Source: Bradyrhizobium sp. PSBB068
Lineage (GTDB): Bacteria > Pseudomonadota > Alphaproteobacteria > Rhizobiales > Xanthobacteraceae
Length of the DNA stretch: 64,000 bases
NCBI GenBank assembly: GCA_016839165.1
Contig: CP069300.1
Location: forward strand, 5,518,001-5,582,000
Direction of reading: 5' to 3'
Both the position numbers and the translations under genes were made by a program. Below, one piece after another: positions 43,729 to 52,649 of the stretch; within the stretch, counting starts at the first letter, position 1; every line of letters begins with the position of its first letter. The notes under the pieces are model-generated. The model had not been told where the DNA came from and did not search any database. It saw only the letters and a program-made list of their open reading frames with translations.

Positions 43729-44840
43729 GGTCGGGACACCTCCGCATGGCGGATGCAGCTTCCGTCGCTGCCGAAGATGTGCAGGTGACGCGGCTCCAGC
43801 GCGAACGAAACGATTTCGCCCGGCCGCGCCGCGACGCGGCCCGGCGTGACCGCGATCAGCATGCGGCCGCCGCAATCACCGGCGATATGCGACTGATCGC
43901 CGAGCCATTGGTTGGAGACGACCTTCACCTTGATGTCGCCGGCGCCGACCGCGATCTTCTGCGGACGAATGCCGATGCGCACCTGCGGCGTGCCGGCGAG
44001 CGCCTTAGCTGCCGCACCGTCAAGCCCATTGATATCGAAGGCCATGTCGGTTCCGGCCGACAGGCGGAAGCCGCCGTCCGACCGCGCAACCTCGGCATCG
44101 AACAGGTTCATCGGCGGCTCGCCGATGAAGCTCGCGACGAACAAATTGGCGGGCCGGCCCTTCAGTTCCTTCTCGCTGGCGAATTGCTGCAGCACGCCGC
44201 CTTCCATCACCGCGATGCGATCGGCCAGCGCGCTGGCTTCGGTCTGGTCGTGGGTGACGAAGATCGCGGTCATGCCGCGCTCGGCGAGCAGGCTCTTGAT
44301 CCGGCCACGCAGCACCGCGCGCAACTGCGGTTCGAGCTGGCCCATCGGCTCATCGAGCAGGTAGAGATCGGCGTCGCGCACCAGCGCCCGCGCCAGCGAC
44401 ACGCGCTGCTGCTGCCCGCCGGAGATCGCACGCGGATATTTGTCGAGGATGTCCTCGATCTCGACCAGGCGGGCAATCTCGTCGACCCGACGCGTCACCT
44501 CAGAGCGCGGCAGCTGGGCGGATTTCAGCGCGAAGGCGATGTTTTCGCGGACGGTGAGCGGCGGATAGAGCGAGTAGCCCTCGAAGGCCATCGCGACCTT
44601 GCGGCGCGCCGGCGGCAGCACGTGGATCGGCCGCCCGCCCAGCGCGATCGATCCGGCCGAGACGTCCTCGAAACCCGCGATCATGCGCAAGGTCGAAGTC
44701 TTGCCGCAGCCCGACGATCCCAACAGCGCGACGATCTCGCCCTTCTCGACCGCCATATCGAGCGCCCGCACCGCGTGCACCGGCACCTTGCCGCGGCTGC
44801 GATAGAGCTTGTCGATGCCGCGAAGTTCGAGCATGTCCAT
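43725..44840 (-). CDS. ABC transporter ATP-binding protein (UgpC/MalK type), canonical Walker B and H-loop
   Basis: 371 residues from ATG 44840, nine bases after GGAG. Alternative ATGs are at 44846 and 44834. Walker A is GSSGCGKT (41-48), signature ISGGQ (139-143), Walker B LYLLDE with catalytic E164, and H-loop THD with H197. Two substitutions stand out. The Q-loop glutamine is replaced by Glu (MAFEGYSLYP, E87), and the D-loop reads GQLEP instead of SNLDA (E170). A C-terminal TOBE-type regulatory domain follows. It energises the adjacent permeases, probably as a heterodimer with the ATPase encoded next to it. Confidence 0.92.
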   Translation of the reverse strand: MDMLELRGIDKLYRSRGKVPVHAVRALDMAVEKGEIVALLGSSGCGKTSTLRMIAGFEDVSAGSIALGGRPIHVLPPARRKVAMAFEGYSLYPPLTVRENIAFALKSAQLPRSEVTRRVDEIARLVEIEDILDKYPRAISGGQQQRVSLARALVRDADLYLLDEPMGQLEPQLRAVLRGRIKSLLAERGMTAIFVTHDQTEASALADRIAVMEGGVLQQFASEKELKGRPANLFVASFIGEPPMNLFDAEVARSDGGFRLSAGTDMAFDINGLDGAAAKALAGTPQVRIGIRPQKIAVGAGDIKVKVVSNQWLGDQSHIAGDCGGRMLIAVTPGRVAARPGEIVSFALEPRHLHIFGSDGSCIRHAEVSRP

Positions 44841-44852
44841 GATCATCCGCTC

Positions 44853-45950
44853 CTATGCCGCCTTAAGCCGGCACGATGGCGCGATCCGGAGCCCGGTCGC
44901 GCGATCGAACAGCATCGCTGCATCGGCCGCGAAGCGGACGAAAACGCTATCATCGGCCACGCCTTGCGGCGCATCCGGCGGCAGCGCCGCCAGCCATTCC
45001 GTTCCGTCGGCAAGACGGAGCAGCAACACCGCCCTCTCGTGCATCGGGGTGATCGCGAGAATGCGCGCCGGGATGGCGTCGTCCGCAGATGCCGACGAGA
45101 TCGCGATATCCTCCGGTCGGACGCCGAGCCAGCATGGACCGGCAGGCGCTGCGCCATCGGCGGCGCCGAGCCGCATCCGGGCGCCGGCCACCACGGCCGA
45201 CAGCATGCCGTGCTCGGCGACCGGCGAAACCTCGGCAAGGTTGATGGTCGGATCGCCGAACAACCGCGCGATCGCGACCGACCCGGGCTGGGCGTAGATA
45301 TCCGCCGGTGTCGCGACCTGCGCGAGCCGGCCGTCGATCAAGACCGCGATGCGGTCGGCGATCGCCATCGCCTCGCGATAGTCCTGGGTCACATAGAGCA
45401 CGGCGGCGGTCCCGCGCCGCAGCAGGTTCGGCAGCTCGAGCCGCATCTCGTAGCGCAGCTTGGCGTCGACGTTGCGCAGGGGATCATCCAGCAGCAGCAC
45501 GTCCGGATTGCCGATCAGCGCCCGCGCCAGCGCGGTGCGCTGCTTCTGTCCGTTCGACAATTCGCGCGGCGTATGGCCCAGCACGTGCTCGATCTTGAGC
45601 AGCTTGCTGATCGCGGCAACGCGACCGGCAACTTCGTTGCCGCCGGCACGCAAGCCGCTTGCGATATTGTCGCGGGCGGTCATGTGCGGGAACAGGGCAA
45701 AATTCTGGAACGCCATGCCGATGCCACGCCGCTCGGGCGGCGCGCCGACCACCGAGCGGCCGCCGATCAGGATGTCACCGTCGTCGGGCTCGAACATGCC
45801 CGCGATCATCCGCAGCAGCACGGTCTTGCCGCTGCCGGACGGTCCGAACACCGCGACGATTTCGCCAGGCTCGACGGCGAGCGACAATCCGTCGGCGGGC
45901 CGCGCCACACCGAACGCCTTGCTCACCGCATTGATCTCGAGACGTGCCAT
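44853..45950 (-). CDS. ABC transporter ATP-binding protein (UgpC/MalK type) with degenerate catalytic residues
   Basis: 365 residues. Walker A GPSGSGKT (36-43) and Q-loop Q82 (MAFQNFALFPHM) are intact. The signature is LSNGQ (131-135) rather than LSGGQ. The residue after the Walker B aspartate is Asp instead of the catalytic Glu (VLLLDDPLRNVD, D156). The H-loop histidine is replaced by Gln (YVTQDYREAM, Q189). A C-terminal TOBE-type domain is present. The pattern suggests a nucleotide-binding but weakly hydrolysing partner to the more canonical ATPase encoded just downstream. Confidence 0.92.
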   Translation of the reverse strand: MARLEINAVSKAFGVARPADGLSLAVEPGEIVAVFGPSGSGKTVLLRMIAGMFEPDDGDILIGGRSVVGAPPERRGIGMAFQNFALFPHMTARDNIASGLRAGGNEVAGRVAAISKLLKIEHVLGHTPRELSNGQKQRTALARALIGNPDVLLLDDPLRNVDAKLRYEMRLELPNLLRRGTAAVLYVTQDYREAMAIADRIAVLIDGRLAQVATPADIYAQPGSVAIARLFGDPTINLAEVSPVAEHGMLSAVVAGARMRLGAADGAAPAGPCWLGVRPEDIAISSASADDAIPARILAITPMHERAVLLLRLADGTEWLAALPPDAPQGVADDSVFVRFAADAAMLFDRATGLRIAPSCRLKAA

Positions 45951-45954
45951 CGGA

Positions 45955-46812
45955 TCAGCCTTTCACCGCGCCGAGCGAGAGCCCCTCGACCAGATAGCGC
46001 TGCGCATAGAGCGCCAGCAACAGGGTCGGCGTCACCGAGAGCACGATCGCCGCCGCGATCTGACCGTACTGGATTCCGGACGCGGTGACGAAGGCGAGCG
46101 CGCCGACGGTCACCGGCTGCTTGTCGGCGGAAGCCAGGATCAGGGCGAACACGAAATTGTTCCAGCAGAAGATGAACGACAGCAGCCCCGCCGCGGCGAT
46201 TCCCGGCCCTGCCAGCGGCACCGCGATCCGGGTGAAGGCCTCGCGCCAGGAATGCCCCGCGAGCCGGTAGGCGTGCTCGATATCGGGGCTGATATCCTCG
46301 AAATAGCCGCGCACGATCCACAGGATCAGCGGCAGCGCGATCAGCTGATAGACCCAGACGATGCCGAAGTAAGTGTCGTTGAGCCCGAGCTCCTGATAGT
46401 ACAGCGACAGCGGCAGCAGCACGAGCAACGGCGGCGCGAAGCGGAACGACAGCAGCGTGAAGGCGATGCTCTCGCCGAGGCGGAACTTGAAGCGCGCAAA
46501 GGCGTAGGCCGCCGGCACGCCGAGCAGCAGCGCCAGCAGCACCGCCGCGCTCGAGAGCACGACGCTGTTGAACAGGTTGCGCATGAAGGAGATCTGCAGA
46601 TTGCCGGCCGCGGTGCGCAGCTGGCCGGAGATCAGCGCCTCGTAATTCGCAAGCGTCGGCTCGAACAGGATCCGAGGCGGAATTCTCAGGATCTGATCGT
46701 TGTTCTGGAACGACATCAGGAAGATCCAGACGATCGGAAACATGAAGAAGATCAGGATCAGCGTGAGCGCCACGCCGCGGAAGATGCGGCCGGCAAGGCT
46801 GGAATGTTCCAT
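45955..46812 (-). CDS. ABC transporter permease, carbohydrate type (MalG-like)
   Basis: 285 residues from ATG 46812, seven bases after GGGGAG. A GTG at 46830 is the alternative. Six membrane segments are evident. The cytoplasmic EAA-type loop is HAYRLAGHSWREAFTRIAVP, followed by LAGPGIAAAG. It pairs with the permease gene immediately upstream to form the membrane channel of a family 1 (CUT1-like) importer. Confidence 0.9.
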   Translation of the reverse strand: MEHSSLAGRIFRGVALTLILIFFMFPIVWIFLMSFQNNDQILRIPPRILFEPTLANYEALISGQLRTAAGNLQISFMRNLFNSVVLSSAAVLLALLLGVPAAYAFARFKFRLGESIAFTLLSFRFAPPLLVLLPLSLYYQELGLNDTYFGIVWVYQLIALPLILWIVRGYFEDISPDIEHAYRLAGHSWREAFTRIAVPLAGPGIAAAGLLSFIFCWNNFVFALILASADKQPVTVGALAFVTASGIQYGQIAAAIVLSVTPTLLLALYAQRYLVEGLSLGAVKG

Positions 46813-46826
46813 CGCGCCTCTCCCCG

Positions 46827-47762
46827 TCACGCGTGGCCGTGCGCACGCGCGCGCAACCGCAGCCAGTTCTTGATGAAGATGTTGGACAGGATGTTGGTGA
46901 TGAGCCAGAGGATCATCAACAGCGCCGCCGACCTGCCGACATTGGTGTACTGGAAGAATTCCAGATAGGCCTGCACCTGGAACACCATCAGCCGGTCACC
47001 CGGTCCGCCCTGCGTCATCGCATAGATGATGTCGAACTGCTGGATCGAATCGAGCAGGCGGAACAGCGATGCCGTGATGATGTAAGGCGCGAGCATCGGC
47101 AGCGTGATCCGGAAGAAGACGAAGCTCGCCGGCACACCGTCGAGCGCCGCGGCCTCGAACGGCTGCCGCGGCAGCGAGCGCAGGCCCGCAAGCAGCAGGA
47201 TCATGATGAAGGGCGTGTAGACCCAGACATCGACCAGCACGACCGTGAACAGCGCGCTCGACGGATCGGAGGCCCATTTGAAGTCGGTGACGCCGAACAG
47301 GCCGACCAGGTAGGACAGGATGCCGAAGCTCGGATTGGTCATCAGCTTCCACATCAGCGCGGCGATCGCCGGCGCCGTCATCAGCGGCAGCAGCAGCATG
47401 ATCGACACCGCATTGTGGAAGCGGGTCGGCCGGCGCAGCAGCAGCGCGATGCCGAGGCCGAGCAAAAGCTCGAGCACGACCGTCACAGCGGTGTAGGTGA
47501 TCGATATCCGGAACGTATTCCAGAACGCCGGATCGGACAGGAAGTCGATGTAGTTGCCGGCACCGATGAAGCCGCGCAGATAAGGCAGGTTCAGCCGGTA
47601 ACGCTGCAGCGAATAGACCGCCGCGGTCACGAACGGAACCAGGATCGCCACGCAGACGAGCAGCGCCGGCAGGCTCAGCAGATAGGGCAAGAGGCGCACG
47701 CGCGGCCTTGGTTTGGCCGGCGCTGCCTGCGCGTTCGTCTGGAGGAGTTGGACCATGCTCAT
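46827..47762 (-). CDS. ABC transporter permease, carbohydrate type (MalF/UgpA-like)
   Basis: 311 residues with six membrane segments after a basic cytoplasmic leader. The EAA loop reads EAAALDGVPASFVFFRITLP, and the last helices include IMLLLPLMTAPAIAALMWKL near the middle. It follows the solute-binding protein gene after a 113-bp gap containing two hairpins, which fits the usual lower expression of membrane components. Confidence 0.92.
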   Translation of the reverse strand: MSMVQLLQTNAQAAPAKPRPRVRLLPYLLSLPALLVCVAILVPFVTAAVYSLQRYRLNLPYLRGFIGAGNYIDFLSDPAFWNTFRISITYTAVTVVLELLLGLGIALLLRRPTRFHNAVSIMLLLPLMTAPAIAALMWKLMTNPSFGILSYLVGLFGVTDFKWASDPSSALFTVVLVDVWVYTPFIMILLLAGLRSLPRQPFEAAALDGVPASFVFFRITLPMLAPYIITASLFRLLDSIQQFDIIYAMTQGGPGDRLMVFQVQAYLEFFQYTNVGRSAALLMILWLITNILSNIFIKNWLRLRARAHGHA

Positions 47763-47795
47763 GATGATATGAGATCGCGTTTGGCTGGCAAAACG

Positions 47796-47865
47796 CCGCC
47801 GGCTCGGAATGGGACAAGGCTCCGAGCCGGCGGATGGGTGCGGTGCGGGGGATCAAGCACCGCAC
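47796..47865 (-). promoter_or_regulatory. Two tandem hairpins between binding-protein and permease genes
   Basis: CCGCCGGCTCGGA (47796-47808) pairs perfectly with TCCGAGCCGGCGG (47821-47833), 13 bp with a 12-base loop. GTGCGGTGC (47838-47846) pairs perfectly with GCACCGCAC (47857-47865), 9 bp with a 10-base loop. No T-run follows on the transcribed strand. Such hairpins commonly stabilise the binding-protein mRNA or attenuate readthrough into the permease genes. Confidence 0.7.
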
Positions 47866-47875
47866 AGTTGGCCCG

Positions 47876-49315
47876 TCAGCCGAGACCGGCCTGCTTGAGC
47901 TGGCGGTTGATGCTGTCGGCGAGCTTGTCGAGCCCCTCGTCGACACTGACCTCCTTCGCCACCATCTTCTGCAGCGAGGCCGCCCATTCCGTCGTGAGAT
48001 CGAAGAACAGCGGCTGCGCCGTGAAGTAGATCTTGGCGCCGGGCGACGACATGTCGTGCTGGTCGAGATAGCCGGGATAGGACTTCGCGATACGGTCGCG
48101 GAACTCGCTGTCCTTCCACACCGAGGCGCGCACCGGATTGACGAAGTCCATCTTGCGTGCGCCGAACAGGTCGTGCTCGACGGAAGCCGCCCACTGCATG
48201 AACAGCCATGCGGCGTCCTTCTGCTTGGAGAAGGTCGACATCGCGAGCGACCAGATCCAGACGTTCGGGGTCGGCGCCTTGGCGGCCGGATTGGCGGCAA
48301 ACGGCGCGTAACCGAGATGCCCCTTTTCCTTGTTGTCGCCACCATTCATGAAGTAGCCGAGGATGTCGGCGTCGAAGATCATACCGGAGGCGCCGGCGCC
48401 GAGATCGGTGCCGACCTGGTACCATGTGTAGGTCGACCAGTTCTTCGGGCCCGAGGTCTGGATCATCTTGACCCATTTGTCGTGGAATTCCTTGGAGGCC
48501 TTGGTGTTCATCGCGGCCTTCAGCTTGCCGCCCTCCATCACGAAGTCCTTCTGGCCGAAATTCGAATAGGCCGACAGGAAACCCGGATGGATGGTCGCCC
48601 AGGAGCGCGAGCCGCGCACGCCGACACCGTAGGGCCCGCCGGCGTCCTTTGTGATCTTGGCGGCGACCTCCAGCATCTCGTCGAGGTTCTTCGGCGGCTT
48701 GACGCCGACCTTGTCGAAGACGTTGCGGTTGTAGGTGATGTTGTTGAGCTCATAGCCCCACGGGATGCACCATTGCTTGGCCTTGCCCGAGCCGAGCTCG
48801 GAGCCGGCGACGCCGTCCCATGCGGTGGAAGCACGCAGGCCCGGCAGCACGTCGTCCCAGGCGAAGGCCGGGTTGGTCTTGGTAGGATCCTTGATGTAGG
48901 TGTTGAGGTCCTCGATCCAGCCCGCCGGACCGTAGGTCCAGGTCATGTAGGCGCCGGTCATGAAGGCGTCGTACTGGTCGGATTTCGACGACAGCGCCGC
49001 CGTCACCTTGTCGAAATAGACGTCCTCCGGAAAGATGTCGTAGGTGACGTTCATGCCGGTCAGCGTCTTGAACGCCTCGATGTCGCCGATCATCGCATCG
49101 ACATAGGGGTGCTTGTTGAGCAACAGCTTGACGCTCTTGCCGCTTTGGGCCTTCCAGTTGAAGTCCGCGGCCATCGCCTTCGACATCGAGGAGGCGAAGG
49201 CGGCGTTGGCGGCAAGGCCGGTGATGCCGAGCTTGGCGGCGCCGTCGAGGAGATCGCGGCGGCTGATGCGTTTGGCAGCGTAGGAGTCGAACAGATTCTT
49301 CTCGCGATCGAACAT
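47876..49315 (-). CDS. Extracellular solute-binding protein, family 1 (sugar/polyol)
   Basis: 479 residues with a twin-arginine-type signal (RISRRDLLDGAAKLG), suggesting Tat export. A family 1 binding fold follows (LTGMNVTYDIFPEDVYFDKV, FDADILGYFMNGGDN, KDAAWLFMQWAAS). The GGAGAGGAAATAC leader before the ATG is a strong ribosome-binding site. It is the first gene of the nine-gene minus-strand operon, only 28 bp downstream of the SorC regulator. The ligand is unknown; a polyol or deoxy-sugar is likely from the downstream enzymes. Confidence 0.9.
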   Translation of the reverse strand: MFDREKNLFDSYAAKRISRRDLLDGAAKLGITGLAANAAFASSMSKAMAADFNWKAQSGKSVKLLLNKHPYVDAMIGDIEAFKTLTGMNVTYDIFPEDVYFDKVTAALSSKSDQYDAFMTGAYMTWTYGPAGWIEDLNTYIKDPTKTNPAFAWDDVLPGLRASTAWDGVAGSELGSGKAKQWCIPWGYELNNITYNRNVFDKVGVKPPKNLDEMLEVAAKITKDAGGPYGVGVRGSRSWATIHPGFLSAYSNFGQKDFVMEGGKLKAAMNTKASKEFHDKWVKMIQTSGPKNWSTYTWYQVGTDLGAGASGMIFDADILGYFMNGGDNKEKGHLGYAPFAANPAAKAPTPNVWIWSLAMSTFSKQKDAAWLFMQWAASVEHDLFGARKMDFVNPVRASVWKDSEFRDRIAKSYPGYLDQHDMSSPGAKIYFTAQPLFFDLTTEWAASLQKMVAKEVSVDEGLDKLADSINRQLKQAGLG

Positions 49316-49343
49316 GTATTTCCTCTCCTTGTTGACGCTTGTT

Positions 49344-50360
49344 TTATTTGTCCTTCCGGGTCTTGCTTCTTGTCTTGCCGGATGTGGTCTCCGGCTTGTC
49401 TGTTGTGAGCGCCTTTGCAGTCACCTCGTCGATGATGAGGCCGTGCAGCACGCCGCTGCGCAGCACCCCGCGCAGCGCGGTCACCTTGGCCGGCCCGCCG
49501 GCGATGGCGACGATGCGGTGCTTTCTGAGATCGGCCATGCTCATGGAGGTGGCGCGGGCCGAGAGATCGGTGTCCAGCACCGCTCCGTCGGCGCTGAAGA
49601 AATGGCCGAGCAGATCCGCGCAGGCGCCGACGCGCTTCAGCTCGGCGACCTCGTCGGGCTTGATCATTCCGCTCGCCACCAGAAAGCCGTCATGGCTGAC
49701 CTGGCCGATGCCGACGAACAGCAGCGAGGCCTTGCGGGCCAGCGCGAACACGTCGGCGATGCCGAATTGCTGCATCAGCACGGCGCGATCGGCGACCGAA
49801 TTGGCGAACACCGGCACCGGCAGCAGATATGCTTCCGCGCCGGTACGTTCGGCGAGGCGATGAATCACGTCGAACGGATTGGCGGCAAATTTCCGCGTCA
49901 GTCCGCCGAGCAACGACACGAATTGCGCGTCGCGCGCCGGGGTCTGCGGCATCTGCTCGACCACGGCGGCGAGCGTGCGGCCATGGCCGACGCCGATCAC
50001 CTTGTCGTCGCCTCGCTCCAGGATCTGGCGCAGGAAGCTCGCGCCTTCCAGCGCCAGCGCCTTGAGCGGCAGATCGCTCTCGCCGAGATCGGGCGCGACG
50101 CGGCAGAACGATAGGCCGAAGCGCTGCGTCAGATCGTTCTCCAACGCCACGCATTCGGCGACCGGCCCCTCGACGAAGACCCGGATCATGCCCTCGCGGC
50201 TGGCGCGCGCGATCAGGCGGTGCGCCTTGGTGCTCTGGATGTTGAGGCGGTCGGCGACCTCCGACTGGGTCAGCCCGGCCGCGAAATACAACCACGCCGC
50301 GCGCGTCGCAAGCGACGCCTCGCCGTCGATCGTCGGCAGCCTGTCGGGCGGTGTGGCCAT
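49344..50360 (-). CDS. SorC/DeoR-type sugar-binding transcriptional regulator (EryD-like family)
   Basis: 338 residues. The N-terminal helix-turn-helix is AAWLYFAAGLTQSEVADRLN followed by IQSTKAHRLIARASREG. The C-terminal SorC sugar-binding domain has GDDKVIGVGHGRTLAAVVEQ, SLLGGLTRKFAANP and LFVGIGQVSHDGFL. EryD, regulator of erythritol catabolism, belongs to this family. The C-terminal 20 residues are Lys/Thr/Arg-rich. It sits between the two divergent arms of the catabolic locus and probably controls both. Confidence 0.9.
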   Translation of the reverse strand: MATPPDRLPTIDGEASLATRAAWLYFAAGLTQSEVADRLNIQSTKAHRLIARASREGMIRVFVEGPVAECVALENDLTQRFGLSFCRVAPDLGESDLPLKALALEGASFLRQILERGDDKVIGVGHGRTLAAVVEQMPQTPARDAQFVSLLGGLTRKFAANPFDVIHRLAERTGAEAYLLPVPVFANSVADRAVLMQQFGIADVFALARKASLLFVGIGQVSHDGFLVASGMIKPDEVAELKRVGACADLLGHFFSADGAVLDTDLSARATSMSMADLRKHRIVAIAGGPAKVTALRGVLRSGVLHGLIIDEVTAKALTTDKPETTSGKTRSKTRKDK

Positions 50361-50395
50361 GTCCGGAAAAGTCCGCTTGCAAATTTCTTCACGTC

Positions 50396-50411
50396 CTGCA
50401 AAAAATTGCAG
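50396..50411. promoter_or_regulatory. Candidate SorC-regulator operator
   Basis: A perfect palindrome CTGCAA-AAAA-TTGCAG lies in the 134-bp divergent region between the regulator and the second kinase gene. A further TTGCAAATT half-like site begins at 50377. The AT-rich boxes stand out from GC-rich surroundings and are well placed to control both directions. Confidence 0.5.
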
Positions 50412-50494
50412 AGGCCGAACGGGGCGTCAATCCCCCAAACGTGCTGCAGCGCAACCAACGTCGAAGCGCGGGCACGAGAGAGCGGTGAGGTCGG

Positions 50495-51775
50495 ATGGGA
50501 GGCTTGTATCTCGGCATCGATGTCGGAACCGGCGGCGTCCGCGCCTGTGCGATCGATCCGCAGGGCGGCATCCGCGGCTTCGCTTCGATCGCGCTGCCTG
50601 CGCCGCGCGTCGACGGCAACGCCATCGACCAGAACCCGGAGCTGTGGTGGCAGGCTGCGGCCGCAGCCATCCGCAAGCTCGGCGAGACCGTCGGTCTTGG
50701 CGACGTCACGCGTATCGTCGTCGACGGCACATCGGGCACGCTGCTGCTGGTCGATGCGGCCGGCCGCCCCTGCTCGCCGGGGCTGATGTACAATGATGCG
50801 CGCGCCACGCACGAGGCCGCACGCGTGGCGGCAGTCGCACCGCGCGAGAGCGGCGCGCATGGTGCGAGCAGCGCGCTCGCCAAGCTGCTTTATCTCCAGA
50901 ACGACGGCTACATCGGCGATGCGCGCCACGCGGTGCATCAAGCGGACTGGATCGCTGGCCGGCTTGCAAACCACCATGCCATCAGCGACGAGAACAACGC
51001 GTTGAAACTCGGCTACGACCCGGTCGCGCGCGCCTGGCCGTCCTGGCTCGACCAGCTCGGCGTGCGCGACGATCTGCTTCCCGAGGTGCTGGTGCCGGGA
51101 ACGGCATTTTCCGAGATGGATCCGCAGGTCGCGCGCTCACTCGGGCTGCCCGCCACAGCTCACGTCGCGGCCGGCACCACCGACGGCGTCGCGGCCTTCA
51201 TCGCGACCGGTGCCGATCAGCCGGGCGATGCCGTCACCTCGCTCGGCACCACGCTGGTGGTGAAACAGCTTACGACCCAGCCGATCTTCGCGGCCGACCA
51301 GGGTGTCTATTCGCACCGGCTCGGCGAGCGCTGGCTCGCCGGCGGCGCATCGAACTCCGGCGGCGCCGCGCTGCTGCTGCATTTCAGCGCCGACGAGATG
51401 GATCGGCTGACGCCGCAGGTGATGCCGGACCAGCCGACCGGGCTCGACTACTACCCGCTGCCAAAACCCGGCGAACGCTTCCCGATCGCCGATCCGGCGC
51501 TGGCCGCGCGGATCACGCCGCGACCGGCCGAAGATTGTCGTTTTTTCCAGGGCCTGCTCGAGGGCATCGCCTCGGTGGAAGCCCTCGCCTACCGGCAGCT
51601 GGCGCGACTCGGCGCACCGCATCTGCGCCGCGTCATCGGAATCGGCGGCGGCGCGAAGAACGATGCATGGACCAGGATCCGGCACCGCGTGCTCGGCGTC
51701 CCGGTCTCGCTCGCCGAACAGACCGAAGCAAGCTACGGCGCCGCGCTGCTCGCGCTGAACGGAGGTCCGCCATGA
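50495..51775 (+). CDS. FGGY-family carbohydrate kinase (second of two)
   Basis: 426 residues, shorter than the other kinase of the locus. The N-terminal domain has YLGIDVGTGGVRACAIDPQG and VDGTSGTLLLVD. The C-terminal domain has GLLEGIASVEALAYRQL and IGIGGGAKNDAWTRIR, the phosphate-binding motif. TDGVAAFIATGA and SLGTTLVVK are further kinase-fold motifs. It probably phosphorylates a second sugar or intermediate. The stop overlaps the HAD gene start (ATGA). Confidence 0.88.
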   Translation: MGGLYLGIDVGTGGVRACAIDPQGGIRGFASIALPAPRVDGNAIDQNPELWWQAAAAAIRKLGETVGLGDVTRIVVDGTSGTLLLVDAAGRPCSPGLMYNDARATHEAARVAAVAPRESGAHGASSALAKLLYLQNDGYIGDARHAVHQADWIAGRLANHHAISDENNALKLGYDPVARAWPSWLDQLGVRDDLLPEVLVPGTAFSEMDPQVARSLGLPATAHVAAGTTDGVAAFIATGADQPGDAVTSLGTTLVVKQLTTQPIFAADQGVYSHRLGERWLAGGASNSGGAALLLHFSADEMDRLTPQVMPDQPTGLDYYPLPKPGERFPIADPALAARITPRPAEDCRFFQGLLEGIASVEALAYRQLARLGAPHLRRVIGIGGGAKNDAWTRIRHRVLGVPVSLAEQTEASYGAALLALNGGPP

Positions 51776-52641
51776 AGGCCGATGCGACCGCGATCGCCGG
51801 CCTTCATGTCATCGCCGACCGCTTCGATCACGTGCTGCTCGACCAGTGGGGCACGCTGCACGAGGGGTTGGCGGTGTTCCCCGCAGCGCTGGATTGCGTG
51901 GCGCGGCTGCGCACGGCCGGCAAGCACATCCTGATCCTCTCCAATTCCGGCAAGCGCGCCGTCGGCAACCAGCGGCGCCTTGCCGCACTCGGCCTGCCGC
52001 CGGAGGCCTATGACGGCGTGCTGTCGTCGGGCGAGGTCACCTGGCGCGGCCTGCACACGTGCGACCAGGCGCCCTTTGCCGAAATCGGACGTAGCTGCTT
52101 TCTGATCTCGCGCGACGGCGATCGCTCGATCGTCGACGACACCGGCCTCACGGTCGCTTCGACCGTACACGAGGCTGATTTCATCCTGCTCGGCGGCCTT
52201 GACGATGATATGGCCGAGCCGGAACGCTGGCGCTCGCTGCTGACGGCGGCCGCTGCCCGGCAATTGACGATGCTGTGCGCCAACCCCGACCTCGTGATGT
52301 TCGGCGTCGCGGGACTGATCCCTGCACCGGGCGCACTCGCCGCCTTCTATCAATCGCTCGGCGGCACCGTGCTGTTCGTCGGCAAGCCGCATCCACCGAT
52401 GTTTACCGCCGCGCGCGATCAATTGGGACGTCCCGCGCCGGAGCGAATCCTCGTCATCGGCGACTCCCTCGATCACGATATCGCCGGAGGCCGCACGGCC
52501 GGCATGCTGACCCTGCTGATCGGCTCCGGCGCCCATCGCGCGACGCTTGCGCAGGCGCACGACCTGCCGCAGGCGATCAAGGCCGCGGCCGGCGCAGCGG
52601 CGCGGATGCCGCACTGGACCATGGACCATCTGACCTGGTGA
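51772..52641 (+). CDS. HAD-superfamily class IIA hydrolase (TIGR01459-like)
   Basis: 289 residues. Motif I reads LLDQWGTLHEG, a DxWGxxHxG variant typical of this class IIA subgroup rather than DxDGT. Motif II is in LILSNSGKR. The C-terminal GKPHPPMF and VIGDSLDHDIAGG motifs hold the conserved lysine and acidic pair. It is likely a phosphatase on a sugar phosphate or phosphoglycolate-type compound made in the pathway. It lies between the second kinase and second aldolase genes. Confidence 0.87.
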   Translation: MKADATAIAGLHVIADRFDHVLLDQWGTLHEGLAVFPAALDCVARLRTAGKHILILSNSGKRAVGNQRRLAALGLPPEAYDGVLSSGEVTWRGLHTCDQAPFAEIGRSCFLISRDGDRSIVDDTGLTVASTVHEADFILLGGLDDDMAEPERWRSLLTAAAARQLTMLCANPDLVMFGVAGLIPAPGALAAFYQSLGGTVLFVGKPHPPMFTAARDQLGRPAPERILVIGDSLDHDIAGGRTAGMLTLLIGSGAHRATLAQAHDLPQAIKAAAGAAARMPHWTMDHLTW

Positions 52642-52649
52642 GAGCCGAG

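Noticed and set aside
43713..48029. Plus-strand frames of 791, 502 and 398 residues opposite the ABC transporter genes
   Set aside because: All lie antisense to genes with clear Walker, EAA and binding-protein motifs.
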